Assembly: GCA_963825075.1 (NCBI GenBank)
Contig: CAWGRX010000028.1
Coordinates: 31,943 to 95,942, forward strand
Length of the DNA stretch: 64,000 nt
Direction of reading: 5' to 3'
Source: CAWAVN01 sp963825075
GTDB taxonomy: Bacteria; Planctomycetota; Planctomycetia; Planctomycetales; Planctomycetaceae
This document shows, piece by piece, positions 10,211 to 19,241 of the stretch (position 1 is the first letter of the stretch; the number at the start of each line of letters is the position of its first letter). Made by a program: the position numbers and the translations under genes. Below the pieces are notes generated by a model, which saw only the letters and a list, made by a program, of their open reading frames with translations, ran no database searches and was not told where the DNA came from.

Positions 10211-12160
10211 GTGGTCAACAAAAAAACGAGAGCCATTTGTGAAGGGAGTGCCAGCGACCTTACGGTATCTCGAGTTGAGGTTTTCAACAAGATTGTTATT
10301 GCGATATTGTTCGCTGTACATGTCAGCGCAGTTCTCATTTTGCTGCCGCCGGCAGAGCTTGTGAATCCCGAGCCGATATTTGGTGCAGACCACCCTGCCC
10401 ATGCACATCGGATCTTTGTTTACCGAGAAGCTCTTTATCAGGGCGATCTTCCGTGGGGTTACGATCCGTCAGTTTGCGGCGGGATTGTTATGCGCCCGAC
10501 TCAGGATGCCGGTGTCAAACCGCAAGAAGTGACTGGAGCCTTATTCCCTTGGCTGACCGTGGGACAAGTCCTTCGATATTTTCTGTTTATCACCGCAATC
10601 TGTGCGCCTTTGTGGAATCTTGCAGCTTGTCGGCTACTCCGACTGCCTCCATCAACAGTCGTTTGGTGTTTGTTCTCGGTCTTGGTTCCGATGTGGCTTT
10701 ACCAGAACTTCACTGGGTTTTATCGGTGGGGCTTGGTTGCCTTTGCTTTTGCTAGTTACTTGGCCCCTCTTGTGCTTGCGGCTTTTCAAGCGTTTCTCGC
10801 GCATCCCACGTGGCGGAGTTACGTTCTTGCGGTTTTGCTCCTCTCATTTCAGTCGTTCCTGCATGTGCTAGGCCCCGTGATACTTGCACCAGTCATGGTT
10901 GTGGAAGTTGTTGGCACGGCTACGCTGCCGAAGCGCTGGAAAATAGCCGCATTCGCTGCCCCGTTAGTCGTTGCAATAGTAAATAGCTTTTGGCTAGTCC
11001 CGTTTGTGCTGGATTTTCTGTTGACGCCGAAGCCGCCGGGGCGTCCCTTTGCAACTTATCCGGCCGATCTGATCTATCATTCCTGGGATCATCTTTTATC
11101 CATGCTTTCGCCGATGCGTGTTGTGATTGCCACGACGGCACTCTTTTTCATTGCATTCGGTTTCACGCGATTTGCAAAATATAGCGGGAAAACAACGGCT
11201 GTTGCTTTTCTCGTCACGGGTTTGTTGGGCATAATGTTGAAGTTTTTTGGGTCATTCATTCCCGTCATCGTACTGATGCAACCGTCCCGTTTTCTGTTAA
11301 CCGCCGCCGCCATGCTTGCTCTTCCACTGGGCATCGGAATCGAACGAGTGTGCCGTCTGCTTCACCTGTCCAGTCCCCTCGCGTGCGTTTTTGCGTCGAT
11401 ATTGGTTGTAGGATTTGCCGGCTGGAAGGACCGACAATCGTTCAACCAAGACACCGGCCCGCAACATGTGAACTTTGCGGGAAACACCGAAATCGAAGGC
11501 ACGGGAACGCTTGGTTTGCCTCACTCAATTCCAATTTTAGACTTTGTTGCTCCGCTCCAGGAATTTGTCTCGGCAAAAACAAGTAAACACGACCGCATTC
11601 TGCTGCAAACACGAGCTCAATGTGAAGGAAAGATTTTGGCGCATGTCTGGCAGCGCGAAGTTATTGGTAATGCGTATCCCGACCAGCATGACCCCGCCAA
11701 CTTTCTTGCGAATCGCTTGTTTGGCCGGAAGCTTTCTGATTGGTCGGCTGAAGAATTACGATCTACTGTCCGGCAGTGGGGCATCAATTGGGTTTTTACT
11801 TGCACAGAGGCTGCTCGCAAGGCGTTTGAACAGGCCTATCACCAGAAAGGAATCGAAGTGGGTTTGTTCCGTGCATTTCATGTCGCCGACGATCAAAACC
11901 GATTCCTAATCGGCGAGGGGACGATTCAGTCTTCCGTAAATTATATAATGCTCAGGGATCTCAAGCCGAAAAATGGAATCGTCGTTCTACGTTATCGCTA
12001 TCATCCGGCCTGGTCATGCGACAATCAGGCAATCGTGGCGGGGTATCCCGTTTCCGGTTGTCAAAGCGGATTTTTAATGATCCGAACTTCGAGTGAAAAT
12101 GTCGAGTTGACGTTTTCTCCTCTTGCGATTTTTACCGCGAAATGGCCTGTGGCGGATTGA
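10211..12160 (+). CDS. Large polytopic membrane protein of polysaccharide locus (YfhO/GT-C-like)
   Basis: A 649-aa protein starting at GTG 10211. It has about ten or more hydrophobic helices between residues 25 and 420 and a C-terminal extracytoplasmic domain of about 200 residues. A loop after the first helix contains FGADHPAHAHRIFVYREAL and GDLPWGYDPSVCGG, resembling the acidic/His-rich first loop of GT-C type polyprenyl-phosphate-sugar-dependent transferases and YfhO-like proteins. The architecture and position suggest transfer or export of lipid-linked sugar units, but no catalytic assignment is secure. Codon usage is noticeably less GC-rich than that of the following asnB gene, which may indicate separate acquisition. 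It could equally be a polymerase or flippase accessory protein. Confidence 0.65.
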   Translation: MVNKKTRAICEGSASDLTVSRVEVFNKIVIAILFAVHVSAVLILLPPAELVNPEPIFGADHPAHAHRIFVYREALYQGDLPWGYDPSVCGGIVMRPTQDAGVKPQEVTGALFPWLTVGQVLRYFLFITAICAPLWNLAACRLLRLPPSTVVWCLFSVLVPMWLYQNFTGFYRWGLVAFAFASYLAPLVLAAFQAFLAHPTWRSYVLAVLLLSFQSFLHVLGPVILAPVMVVEVVGTATLPKRWKIAAFAAPLVVAIVNSFWLVPFVLDFLLTPKPPGRPFATYPADLIYHSWDHLLSMLSPMRVVIATTALFFIAFGFTRFAKYSGKTTAVAFLVTGLLGIMLKFFGSFIPVIVLMQPSRFLLTAAAMLALPLGIGIERVCRLLHLSSPLACVFASILVVGFAGWKDRQSFNQDTGPQHVNFAGNTEIEGTGTLGLPHSIPILDFVAPLQEFVSAKTSKHDRILLQTRAQCEGKILAHVWQREVIGNAYPDQHDPANFLANRLFGRKLSDWSAEELRSTVRQWGINWVFTCTEAARKAFEQAYHQKGIEVGLFRAFHVADDQNRFLIGEGTIQSSVNYIMLRDLKPKNGIVVLRYRYHPAWSCDNQAIVAGYPVSGCQSGFLMIRTSSENVELTFSPLAIFTAKWPVAD

Positions 12161-12212
12161 TGTATTTGGTTTTTGAAAAGTTATTCGCAGGTCGCTAGTC
12201 TTCCGAGTGCCT

Positions 12213-14147
12213 ATGTGTGGATTTGTCGGCGTAGTTTCTCGCGATTCAGAACATTTCGTCGCGACCGACTCCGTCTTATCGGCTTTGAATACCATCTCCC
12301 ACCGGGGGCCCGATGCCCGCGGGTATTGGACGGGTGAGGGCGTAGGGCTGGGACATCGGCGGCTTTCTATTATTGATTTATCCGGAGGGGATCAGCCGAT
12401 TGGGAATGAGGACGGGCGGATCCAAGTTGTGTTCAATGGGGAGATTTACAACTACCGGGAACTAAAACGGGAACTGGAGGGGAAGGGGCATCGGTTTGCC
12501 ACCAATAGCGACACGGAGGTGTTGGTGCATCTCTATGAGGAGATGGGCGAGCGGTTGGTGGAGCGGCTGCGGGGGATGTTTGCGTTTGCGATTTGGGATG
12601 ATCGCCGGAAAGAACTTCTGTTGGGACGGGATCGCGTGGGGCAAAAGCCGGTTTATTACTATCACCACCAGGGGCGGTTTTTATTTGGATCGGAGATTAA
12701 AGCGATCTTGGCGTTTGGCGAGGTGGACCGCTCGCTGGATTATGAGGCCCTGGAAGATTACTTGACGTTTGGCGTGATTCCCGGTGAGCGGTCGATCTTT
12801 CGGCACATTCGCAAATTGCCGCCGGCTCATACGCTGCGGGTTCGGCAGGAGGATTTTGGGCTTTCGCTCCGCCGATATTGGCAGTTGGAGGGGGAGCCGG
12901 ATGAATCTCTCACGGAGGCCGGGTGGCTGGAAGCGATCGACGAAAAGCTGGCCGAGACGGTCAAGGCCCACCAGATTGCGGATGTGCCGGTCGGAGCGTT
13001 TTTGAGTGGGGGATTGGATTCCAGCGCGATCGTGGCGAGCATGCAGCAAGCGGTGGGGGAGCCGCTCAAGACCTTTTCAATGGGATTTCAAGATCGGCGG
13101 TTTAGCGAACTGCCTTATGCCCGGAAAGTCGCCGACTATCTTAGGACCGATCATTATGAAGATGTCATCACGCCGGGCGCGGTGGAAAGCCTGGCCGCTT
13201 TGACGCAGTTTTATGATGAGCCGTTTGCCGATTCCAGCGCGATTCCCACGATGGCGGTGGCGCGGTTGGCGCGGGAGCATGTGAAGGTGGTCGTTTCCGG
13301 CGATGGGGGCGATGAGGCCTTTGGGGGTTATACACGGTATGCCCACGACCTTCGGGAAGGAGCGGTCCGCCGTCGGCTGCCGGTCTGGTTTCGGAAAAGT
13401 TTCTTGTCCCCAATCGGACAAATGTGGCCCAAGGCGGATTGGCTGCCTCGGGTGCTTCGGGCGAAGACCCTGCTCACCAATCTGTCCTTGGAACCGGCCG
13501 CGGCTTATGCCAACACGATTTCCATTTGCCGGCCGGAACTCCGCAGGCAACTTTTGACTCCGGGCGTTCAAAGCCAACTCGCAGGATACCGGCCCGAAGA
13601 TCGGTTACTCGCACCATTTCGGCGGGGACGCGATTTGCTGCAGTCGATGCTCTTATCGGATGTGGAGTTATTGCTGCCAGATGACTTTCTGGTGAAAGTC
13701 GATCGGGCGAGCATGGCGGTGGGCTTGGAAGTGCGTCCGCCTTTGGTCGATCATGAGTTTTTAGAACTGGCGATTCGGATACCGTCGCGGTTCAAAATTC
13801 GCGGCGGAGAATCCAAGGCGATCTTCAAAACCCTCGCCCGAAACAAGCTGCCCGCGGAGACGATCGATCGCCCGAAACAAGGATTTGAGATTCCCGTGGA
13901 TGCTTGGCTGCGCGGACCGCTACGGCCGTTTGTGGAAGACAGTTTGCTCGCGGAATCCGCTCCGGTGGCGAACCTCATCAATCAATCGACCGTGCGGACC
14001 ATGTACCGCAGGCACTGTGCGGGAGTGGGCCGGCACGGCGGCGTGTTGTGGTCGCTTCTTGTGTTGGCGGAGTGGATGCAGGTGTATGCTTCCTCTCCCA
14101 ACGTAGCCCCGCCGCGGATGTCCCAACCGGTCTCGATTGGAGATTGA
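12213..14147 (+). CDS. asnB: Asparagine synthetase (glutamine-hydrolysing), AsnB type
   Basis: A 644-aa class-II amidotransferase. ATG 12213 is the correct start because it places the nucleophilic Cys at position 2 (MCGFVGVV); an upstream in-frame GTG would bury it. The glutaminase domain shows SHRGPDARG, FNGEIYNYREL and SDTEVL. The synthetase domain shows the ATP PP-loop LSGGLDSS (264-271) and SGDGGDE (near residue 364). All catalytic residues expected for ammonia release and aspartyl-AMP formation are present. In polysaccharide loci such proteins often amidate uronic acids or other carboxylates rather than make free asparagine, so the substrate is uncertain. A HAD phosphatase gene follows after 2 bases. 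Confidence 0.9.
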   Translation: MCGFVGVVSRDSEHFVATDSVLSALNTISHRGPDARGYWTGEGVGLGHRRLSIIDLSGGDQPIGNEDGRIQVVFNGEIYNYRELKRELEGKGHRFATNSDTEVLVHLYEEMGERLVERLRGMFAFAIWDDRRKELLLGRDRVGQKPVYYYHHQGRFLFGSEIKAILAFGEVDRSLDYEALEDYLTFGVIPGERSIFRHIRKLPPAHTLRVRQEDFGLSLRRYWQLEGEPDESLTEAGWLEAIDEKLAETVKAHQIADVPVGAFLSGGLDSSAIVASMQQAVGEPLKTFSMGFQDRRFSELPYARKVADYLRTDHYEDVITPGAVESLAALTQFYDEPFADSSAIPTMAVARLAREHVKVVVSGDGGDEAFGGYTRYAHDLREGAVRRRLPVWFRKSFLSPIGQMWPKADWLPRVLRAKTLLTNLSLEPAAAYANTISICRPELRRQLLTPGVQSQLAGYRPEDRLLAPFRRGRDLLQSMLLSDVELLLPDDFLVKVDRASMAVGLEVRPPLVDHEFLELAIRIPSRFKIRGGESKAIFKTLARNKLPAETIDRPKQGFEIPVDAWLRGPLRPFVEDSLLAESAPVANLINQSTVRTMYRRHCAGVGRHGGVLWSLLVLAEWMQVYASSPNVAPPRMSQPVSIGD

Positions 14148-14149
14148 CA

Positions 14150-14701
14150 ATGATATTTCCACACCTTTATCTCGATAGCATTCTGGAACTGGAAATCCGG
14201 TATCTCAACGAACACGGAATTAAGGGATTATTCCTGGACGTGGACGGCACCTTGAAAGATCATGGAGCGCCTCAGATTGGCGGCGAGGTCATCGAATGGA
14301 TGCGGCTCGTGCGGGACAGCCGGATTACATTATGTCTCTGTTCGAATGGTCGGGCTGCCCGGATTGAGGGACTGGCCAAGGGGTTGGGCGTTCCGTTTAT
14401 CGCGGAAGCTTTCAAGCCGTTCCCCTTTCGCTGCCGGCGTGCTCTCAAGGAACAGGGGTTACTGCCCCACGAAATGGCCATGGTGGGCGATCAGATCTAT
14501 GCCGATGTTCTCGTCGGCCGATTGAGCGGGATGCACAGCATCTTGATTAAACCCACCAGCCGGGTCGAGCCTTGGTTCACGCGTCTTAAACGTCCGTTTG
14601 AAACACCGATTTTGTGGAAGCTCAGGCGGGCGAAAGCCAAATTGGAAAGTTCGCTGACCGAAGCGGCCGATGCCGTGAGTTCTTCCATCCACACACAGTA
14701 G
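14150..14701 (+). CDS. HAD-superfamily phosphatase, YqeG/GEP4-like
   Basis: A 183-aa protein with HAD motif I as LFLDVDGTLKDHG (Asp nucleophile and Asp+2), motif II as LCSNG, Lys in AFKPFPFRCRRAL and motif IV as MVGDQIYADVL. The order and spacing match the YqeG family, whose eukaryotic relative Gep4 dephosphorylates phosphatidylglycerophosphate. ATG 14150 is two bases after the asnB stop and the gene lies 59 bases upstream of a UbiA-type prenyltransferase. A plausible role is removal of a phosphate from the phospho-sugar-lipid that such a prenyltransferase would make; that is inference from adjacency. It could alternatively serve general phospholipid synthesis. Confidence 0.8.
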   Translation: MIFPHLYLDSILELEIRYLNEHGIKGLFLDVDGTLKDHGAPQIGGEVIEWMRLVRDSRITLCLCSNGRAARIEGLAKGLGVPFIAEAFKPFPFRCRRALKEQGLLPHEMAMVGDQIYADVLVGRLSGMHSILIKPTSRVEPWFTRLKRPFETPILWKLRRAKAKLESSLTEAADAVSSSIHTQ

Positions 14702-14760
14702 CCCACGTCGTTTCTCTGGACCGATTGCCAACAATTGACAACTTCTGAATAGGTCGATCT

Positions 14761-15780
14761 ATGTCTCAATCCTCGGAGCCCCGGCAAACCGCCGCGGTTT
14801 GTCCTCCTAAACCGGTTTCCTTATCTTGGCCGGAACGGATTTCGCCTTACGTGCAGATTGCCCGCCCGGATCACTGGTTCAAGAATGTATTTATGTTGGC
14901 GGGCGTGGTGCTGGCCATCTTTTACTTTTTTGATCTGGCGGCGTTTTCGTGGCTGATGCTGGGCATCGGACTTTTGAGCACCTGCTTGGTGGCTTCCAGC
15001 AATTATGTCATCAATGAGATTCTGGATGCGCCCACGGATCGCGATCATCCGGTCAAATGCCAGCGGCCGATCCCGGCCGGCCTGGTCAGCTTGCCGGTGG
15101 CTTACGCCGAGTGGCTGATGTTGGCCGCGGTGGGAATCGGGCTGGCGGCGCTTGTTAATCCCGCGTTCCTCGGCACGGCGACGGCGCTATGGGTGATGGG
15201 TTTGATCTATAACATCCCGCCCGTTCGCAGCAAGGAACTGCCCTATGTGGATGTGCTTTCCGAATCGGTGAATAATCCGCTTCGGCTGATGCTCGGCTGG
15301 TTTATTGTGAACCCCGTGGCCATCCCGCCGCTGTCGCTGATGATCTCCTACTGGATGATCGGGGCATTCTTCATGGCGAGCAAGCGGTTTGCGGAATACC
15401 GTTCGATCAACGATCCCGCCGTCGCAGCGGCCTATCGGAAATCCTTTGACTACTATGACGATGATCGTCTGCTGGTGAGCATGTTCTTTTACGGCTCGGC
15501 GGCGGCGTTGTTGCTCGGTGTCTTTATTGTTCGCTACAAGTTGGAACTGTTATTGTCGGTCCCAATCATCGCCGGCTTTTTTGCGATGTATATGCACGTG
15601 ACGCTCAAGCCTGACAGTCCCGTCCAAAATCCCGAACGGCTCTACCGCGAGCGGGGTTTGATGATTTATCTTAGTATTTGCGTCGTGGCGTTTTTGGGGT
15701 TGATGTTTGTGGACATTCCTGCACTCTACGATGTGTTTAACGTTACTCCGTCCCAGATGAGATCCTTGTGGAAGTTTTAG
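14761..15780 (+). CDS. UbiA-family prenyltransferase, decaprenyl-phosphate phosphoribosyltransferase-like
   Basis: A 339-aa integral membrane protein with about nine helices. The first Mg-binding motif is NEILDAPTDRDHP (residues 85-97; N85, D89, D93), followed by KCQRPIPAG. Its opening (IARPDHWFKNVFMLAGVV) and the R-P-I-x-A-G segment resemble DPPR synthase (UbiA, Rv3806c in mycobacteria) more than quinone or haem prenyltransferases. DPPR synthase joins phosphoribosyl pyrophosphate to a polyprenyl phosphate, giving the precursor of lipid-linked arabinose or ribose. Placement beside a HAD phosphatase and a GT-C protein fits making and using such a sugar donor. The subfamily call rests on remembered motif similarity; other aromatic prenyltransferase roles are possible. 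Confidence 0.75.
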   Translation: MSQSSEPRQTAAVCPPKPVSLSWPERISPYVQIARPDHWFKNVFMLAGVVLAIFYFFDLAAFSWLMLGIGLLSTCLVASSNYVINEILDAPTDRDHPVKCQRPIPAGLVSLPVAYAEWLMLAAVGIGLAALVNPAFLGTATALWVMGLIYNIPPVRSKELPYVDVLSESVNNPLRLMLGWFIVNPVAIPPLSLMISYWMIGAFFMASKRFAEYRSINDPAVAAAYRKSFDYYDDDRLLVSMFFYGSAAALLLGVFIVRYKLELLLSVPIIAGFFAMYMHVTLKPDSPVQNPERLYRERGLMIYLSICVVAFLGLMFVDIPALYDVFNVTPSQMRSLWKF

Positions 15781-15797
15781 GTCCGTCAAGTCTCTCT

Positions 15798-17258
15798 ATG
15801 ATTCCGTCTTTTGATAAGCGTATGGGTTCAACGACAGTGCTAGATGAAGCCGCGAAAGACCTAGAACGGAGGGAGTCCGCATCCGTCAGCGTGCCTTCGG
15901 CGAAGAATGCATTAACCGTTCTCGTTATAGCGGCGGCTTTGGTGCGGTTGGGATTGGTCGCAGTTTTTGAAGGCCGGACGCCGGAGATTGTCGATGCGCA
16001 GGACTATGATCGCCTTGCCGTGGGCCTTGTGGAAACGGGACGCTATCAGGATGCAGCCGGCCATTTGACATCGCTGCGTCCGCCCGTTTATCCGCTGCTC
16101 CTAGCCGGGATCTATCAGGTCTTTGGCCTGGAAAACTACACCGCGGTGCGAATCGCCCAGGTTTTGTTTAGCCTCTGTACCATGCTGTTGGTCTATCAGC
16201 TTGGGAAGAGTCTCTATTCGACCCATGTCGGACTCTGGGCCGCGGCAGGTTATGCGTTCTATCCAACGTTCCTGGGGATGAACAACCTGCTGTTGAGCGA
16301 AGGTCTATTTACGTTTTTCTTCGTTGCTGCCATGCTATTGGCGGTTCGAAGCATACATAGGCCTACGCTTCTCGGAGCATTGGGAATTGGGATTTGCCTG
16401 GCCCTCGGCGCATTAACGCGGAGCATCCTTTGGCTGTTCTCGCCGCTGTTTTGCGTGTTGTTGTTTTTTGCGATCGATGTTCCATTCAGGAAGCGGCTTA
16501 TTACCGCCGGCGCGGTGCTAGGGGCATTTTTGCTGGTGATCTTTCCTTGGGCTTGGCGGAATACACAGGTTCAAAAGACGCTCGTGGTGATCGATGTAAT
16601 GGGCGGCCGGAATGTGATGATGGGGAACTATGAATACACTCCGTTGGAACGTTCCTGGGCGACGATCAGCGATGTCACGGGCGAGAAAGCCTGGTATCGA
16701 GTGCTCGCGGCACATACGCCGGGCTACTCGAAACTGACTCAGGGGCAAATTGATAAGGCGGCGATGAAGTATGGCGTGAACTTTTTCTTCTCGCATCTCG
16801 GGCTGTCGATCGAGCGCTCAGTCGTGAAGTTTTTTGACTTCTGGCAACTGGAACGCACCTTCGCGGCGGGGATGACGCAGGGGTTGTTTGGGGAAATTCC
16901 TAAATTGGCCATTTTGGGAATCGCAGCATTAATCTGTGCAAGCTATGCCCTAGTGATCTTCCTAGCGATCTATGGGCTATGGACCAAACCACCTGCGGAG
17001 CGTTGGCCGCATGTCTTGTTGCTGTTTGGCATCGCCTTTACATGTTTGATTCATTCGGTGGCGTTTGCCCACTCCCGTTATCATTTGCCGCTGATTCCCG
17101 TACTTTTAGTGTATGCGGCGGCAGCTGTGGTAAACTGGAGTGAGATCTGGTCCAAACGACGCTCCTGGCAGTTTGCGATGGCCTCGGTTTGTTGTGTGTT
17201 GCTCGCGGCCGGTTGGGTTCGCGGGTTCATAATGGTCGATCTCCATCATTTTCAATGA
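15798..17258 (+). CDS. GT39/ArnT-like membrane glycosyltransferase (GT-C fold)
   Basis: A 486-aa polytopic membrane protein. After a hydrophilic N-terminus of about 35 residues come roughly eleven hydrophobic helices. The first extracytoplasmic loop carries IVDAQDYDRLAVGLVETG and SLRPPVYPLLLAGIY, the acidic D-Y and R-P-P-x-Y-P-L signature of the dolichyl-phosphate-mannose/PMT_2 family that uses polyprenyl-phosphate sugars. It starts 17 bases after the UbiA-like gene. ATG 15798 is preferred to the GTG at 15768, which lies inside the UbiA gene; ATG 15822 is a further option. The neighbouring UbiA-like enzyme could supply its lipid-linked donor. Acceptor unknown. Confidence 0.8.
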   Translation: MIPSFDKRMGSTTVLDEAAKDLERRESASVSVPSAKNALTVLVIAAALVRLGLVAVFEGRTPEIVDAQDYDRLAVGLVETGRYQDAAGHLTSLRPPVYPLLLAGIYQVFGLENYTAVRIAQVLFSLCTMLLVYQLGKSLYSTHVGLWAAAGYAFYPTFLGMNNLLLSEGLFTFFFVAAMLLAVRSIHRPTLLGALGIGICLALGALTRSILWLFSPLFCVLLFFAIDVPFRKRLITAGAVLGAFLLVIFPWAWRNTQVQKTLVVIDVMGGRNVMMGNYEYTPLERSWATISDVTGEKAWYRVLAAHTPGYSKLTQGQIDKAAMKYGVNFFFSHLGLSIERSVVKFFDFWQLERTFAAGMTQGLFGEIPKLAILGIAALICASYALVIFLAIYGLWTKPPAERWPHVLLLFGIAFTCLIHSVAFAHSRYHLPLIPVLLVYAAAAVVNWSEIWSKRRSWQFAMASVCCVLLAAGWVRGFIMVDLHHFQ

Positions 17259-17299
17259 AATGTTGCTGCCTAGCCGCAGCTTGATGGATTGGTAGGATT

Positions 17300-19210
17300 A
17301 TGCCTGGAATTTGCGGAATCGCCGGTCAACATTCGAGCGCCGTGGATGGCGAGCTGGCTCGTGCCATGACACAGTCGCTCCGGCATCTGCCGGATGATGA
17401 GGACAGTCAGTTTGCCGACGATGACCGGCAGGTCGCCTTGGGGGCCGTGCATCTGTCCTTCGCCGCGGATCGGCAAAGGCCGGTTGAGACCGAAAACCTT
17501 TGCGCGGTTTATAGTGGCGAGATCTATAACGTCAATGAACTTCGGCAATGGCTCAAGGACCGAGGAGTCGTTTTGGAAAACGGGGCCGGCGTTTGGAACC
17601 TGTTTGTATTAGGCGCCATCCAGCTAGGTTCCGAGTTCCTCAAACAGGTGGACGGCAAGTTTTGTGCGGCGATCTGGGATCGGACGCGGCAGAAACTTCT
17701 GTTGGTGACGGACAAGTTTGGGCTGAAGCCGATCTACTATGCCGAGGGCGAATCGCGGCTGCTGTTCGCTTCAGAAATCAAGGCGCTCTTGTGTGATCCC
17801 GGCGTCTCGCGAAATCAAAATGTGCGGGGGCTGGCCCAGTTCTTTTCGCTGGGACATTTTTGGAACGATGACACGTTTTATGACGCCGTGCGCGTCATTC
17901 CTGCCGCGACGATCGCCGAGTACGATCTGGAATCCGGGGCGTTGGAATTTCACGCCTATTGGCGGATGGCCCCCAATCCTGATCTTATAAACCTGACAGA
18001 AGACGAATGGATCGAGCAAATCGATGCCCGGCTGAAAGCCTCGGTGGACGCGCAAACGCTAGACACCGAGCATTTGGGCATCGCGCTTTCGGGCGGCTTG
18101 GATGCCCGGACGGTGTTGGGGCTTACGGATCACAAGCGGGTGGCCATGACCTGCTTCAGCCTGGGCATGGAAGGCAGCCTGGACGTCACATCGGCCCGCA
18201 GGTTAGCGGCCCTAGCCGGCTATCCCTACCATGTCTGCACGCTCGACGAGCATTTCCTGGGGAATTTCGCAGGGCATTTAGAGCGGATGGTGGAATTGAC
18301 CGATGGACATTATCTTTCGCAGTGCATTGTGCTTCCCACGTTTCCACTGATCCGCGAGTGGGGCATTCAGGTCCTGTTGCGCGGCCACGCCGGGGAATTG
18401 ATGCACCTCAATAAGGCCTATAATTTCTCGCTCGATAAAACGGTCTTTCAAATTCGCAATCAAAATGAACTTGAAGCCTGGCTCCTGAAACGGCTGTCGG
18501 CCTATATGCTCGAAGCCGTCGATGGGCAGTTATTGGTGCAGGCCAACACCGGACAGCGGGAGAGCCTCGTCCGGGAATCGATCCAGGAGGCACTTTCTGA
18601 AACCTCTTCCTGGGAAAGGCCGATCAACCGCATCAGCCAATTGTTTTTGACGCAAAGGCTCCGCCGGGAGACGGCTCTGTCTTTGATGAAGTTCCAATCG
18701 GCGGCGGAGACGCGACTGCCTTATATGGACTCCCGGTTGATTGAACTCCTCTTGTCCTGCCCGCCTGAATTGCGCATGGGAGAGACGTTGCAAGCGGCGA
18801 TTCTTCGGCGGCGGGTTCCGGACTTTCTCGCGCCGGCCAATTCCAACACGGGTGCGAAGGTGGGGGCATCGGCTCTCGTTCGGCAGGTGTCTCTGTTCCG
18901 GATGAAAGTCTTGGGAAAACTTGGCTTCAAGGGACATCAGCCGTATGAGCGATTAGGGCTTTGGCTGAGAACATCGCTGAAGCCTTTAGTGGAAGAGATT
19001 CTGCTTTCGTCGGACTGTCTCGATCGGGGCGTGTTTGTGCCGGACACCGTGCGGAGCGTGGTCAAACAACATTTGTCGAACGAGCGAAACCATACATTTT
19101 TGCTCCTCTCGATGATGATTTTCGAGATGGGCCAGCGCCGATTTGCCGATCAATCCGCGGCCAGTCCTTCGGGAACCCTAGGCCAAAGCCTACCCGCCTC
19201 GAGCCGATAG
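17300..19210 (+). CDS. Divergent asparagine-synthetase-like amidotransferase
   Basis: A 636-aa two-domain protein related to AsnB but clearly different from its neighbour at 12213. The N-terminus is MPGICGIAG, so the potential nucleophile is Cys5 and would need removal of four residues. YSGEIYNVNEL and DKFGLKPIYY keep the glutaminase fold. The PP-loop is SGGLDAR (264-270) with Ala where asparagine synthetases have Ser, and the GDGGDE motif is replaced by RGHAGELMHL. Such changes are typical of polysaccharide-locus amidotransferases whose true reaction is unknown. The ATG at 17300 is the first start after the GT39-like gene. It may amidate a sugar acid; it is unlikely to make asparagine. Confidence 0.8.
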   Translation: MPGICGIAGQHSSAVDGELARAMTQSLRHLPDDEDSQFADDDRQVALGAVHLSFAADRQRPVETENLCAVYSGEIYNVNELRQWLKDRGVVLENGAGVWNLFVLGAIQLGSEFLKQVDGKFCAAIWDRTRQKLLLVTDKFGLKPIYYAEGESRLLFASEIKALLCDPGVSRNQNVRGLAQFFSLGHFWNDDTFYDAVRVIPAATIAEYDLESGALEFHAYWRMAPNPDLINLTEDEWIEQIDARLKASVDAQTLDTEHLGIALSGGLDARTVLGLTDHKRVAMTCFSLGMEGSLDVTSARRLAALAGYPYHVCTLDEHFLGNFAGHLERMVELTDGHYLSQCIVLPTFPLIREWGIQVLLRGHAGELMHLNKAYNFSLDKTVFQIRNQNELEAWLLKRLSAYMLEAVDGQLLVQANTGQRESLVRESIQEALSETSSWERPINRISQLFLTQRLRRETALSLMKFQSAAETRLPYMDSRLIELLLSCPPELRMGETLQAAILRRRVPDFLAPANSNTGAKVGASALVRQVSLFRMKVLGKLGFKGHQPYERLGLWLRTSLKPLVEEILLSSDCLDRGVFVPDTVRSVVKQHLSNERNHTFLLLSMMIFEMGQRRFADQSAASPSGTLGQSLPASSR

Positions 19211-19241
19211 TGTTTCGAACATCAACCGCGAAAGAGTTTCC

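Noticed and set aside
14150..15780. Haem O or menaquinone synthesis role for the UbiA protein
   Set aside because: Motifs and neighbours fit polyprenyl-sugar synthesis better; no haem or quinone genes are nearby.
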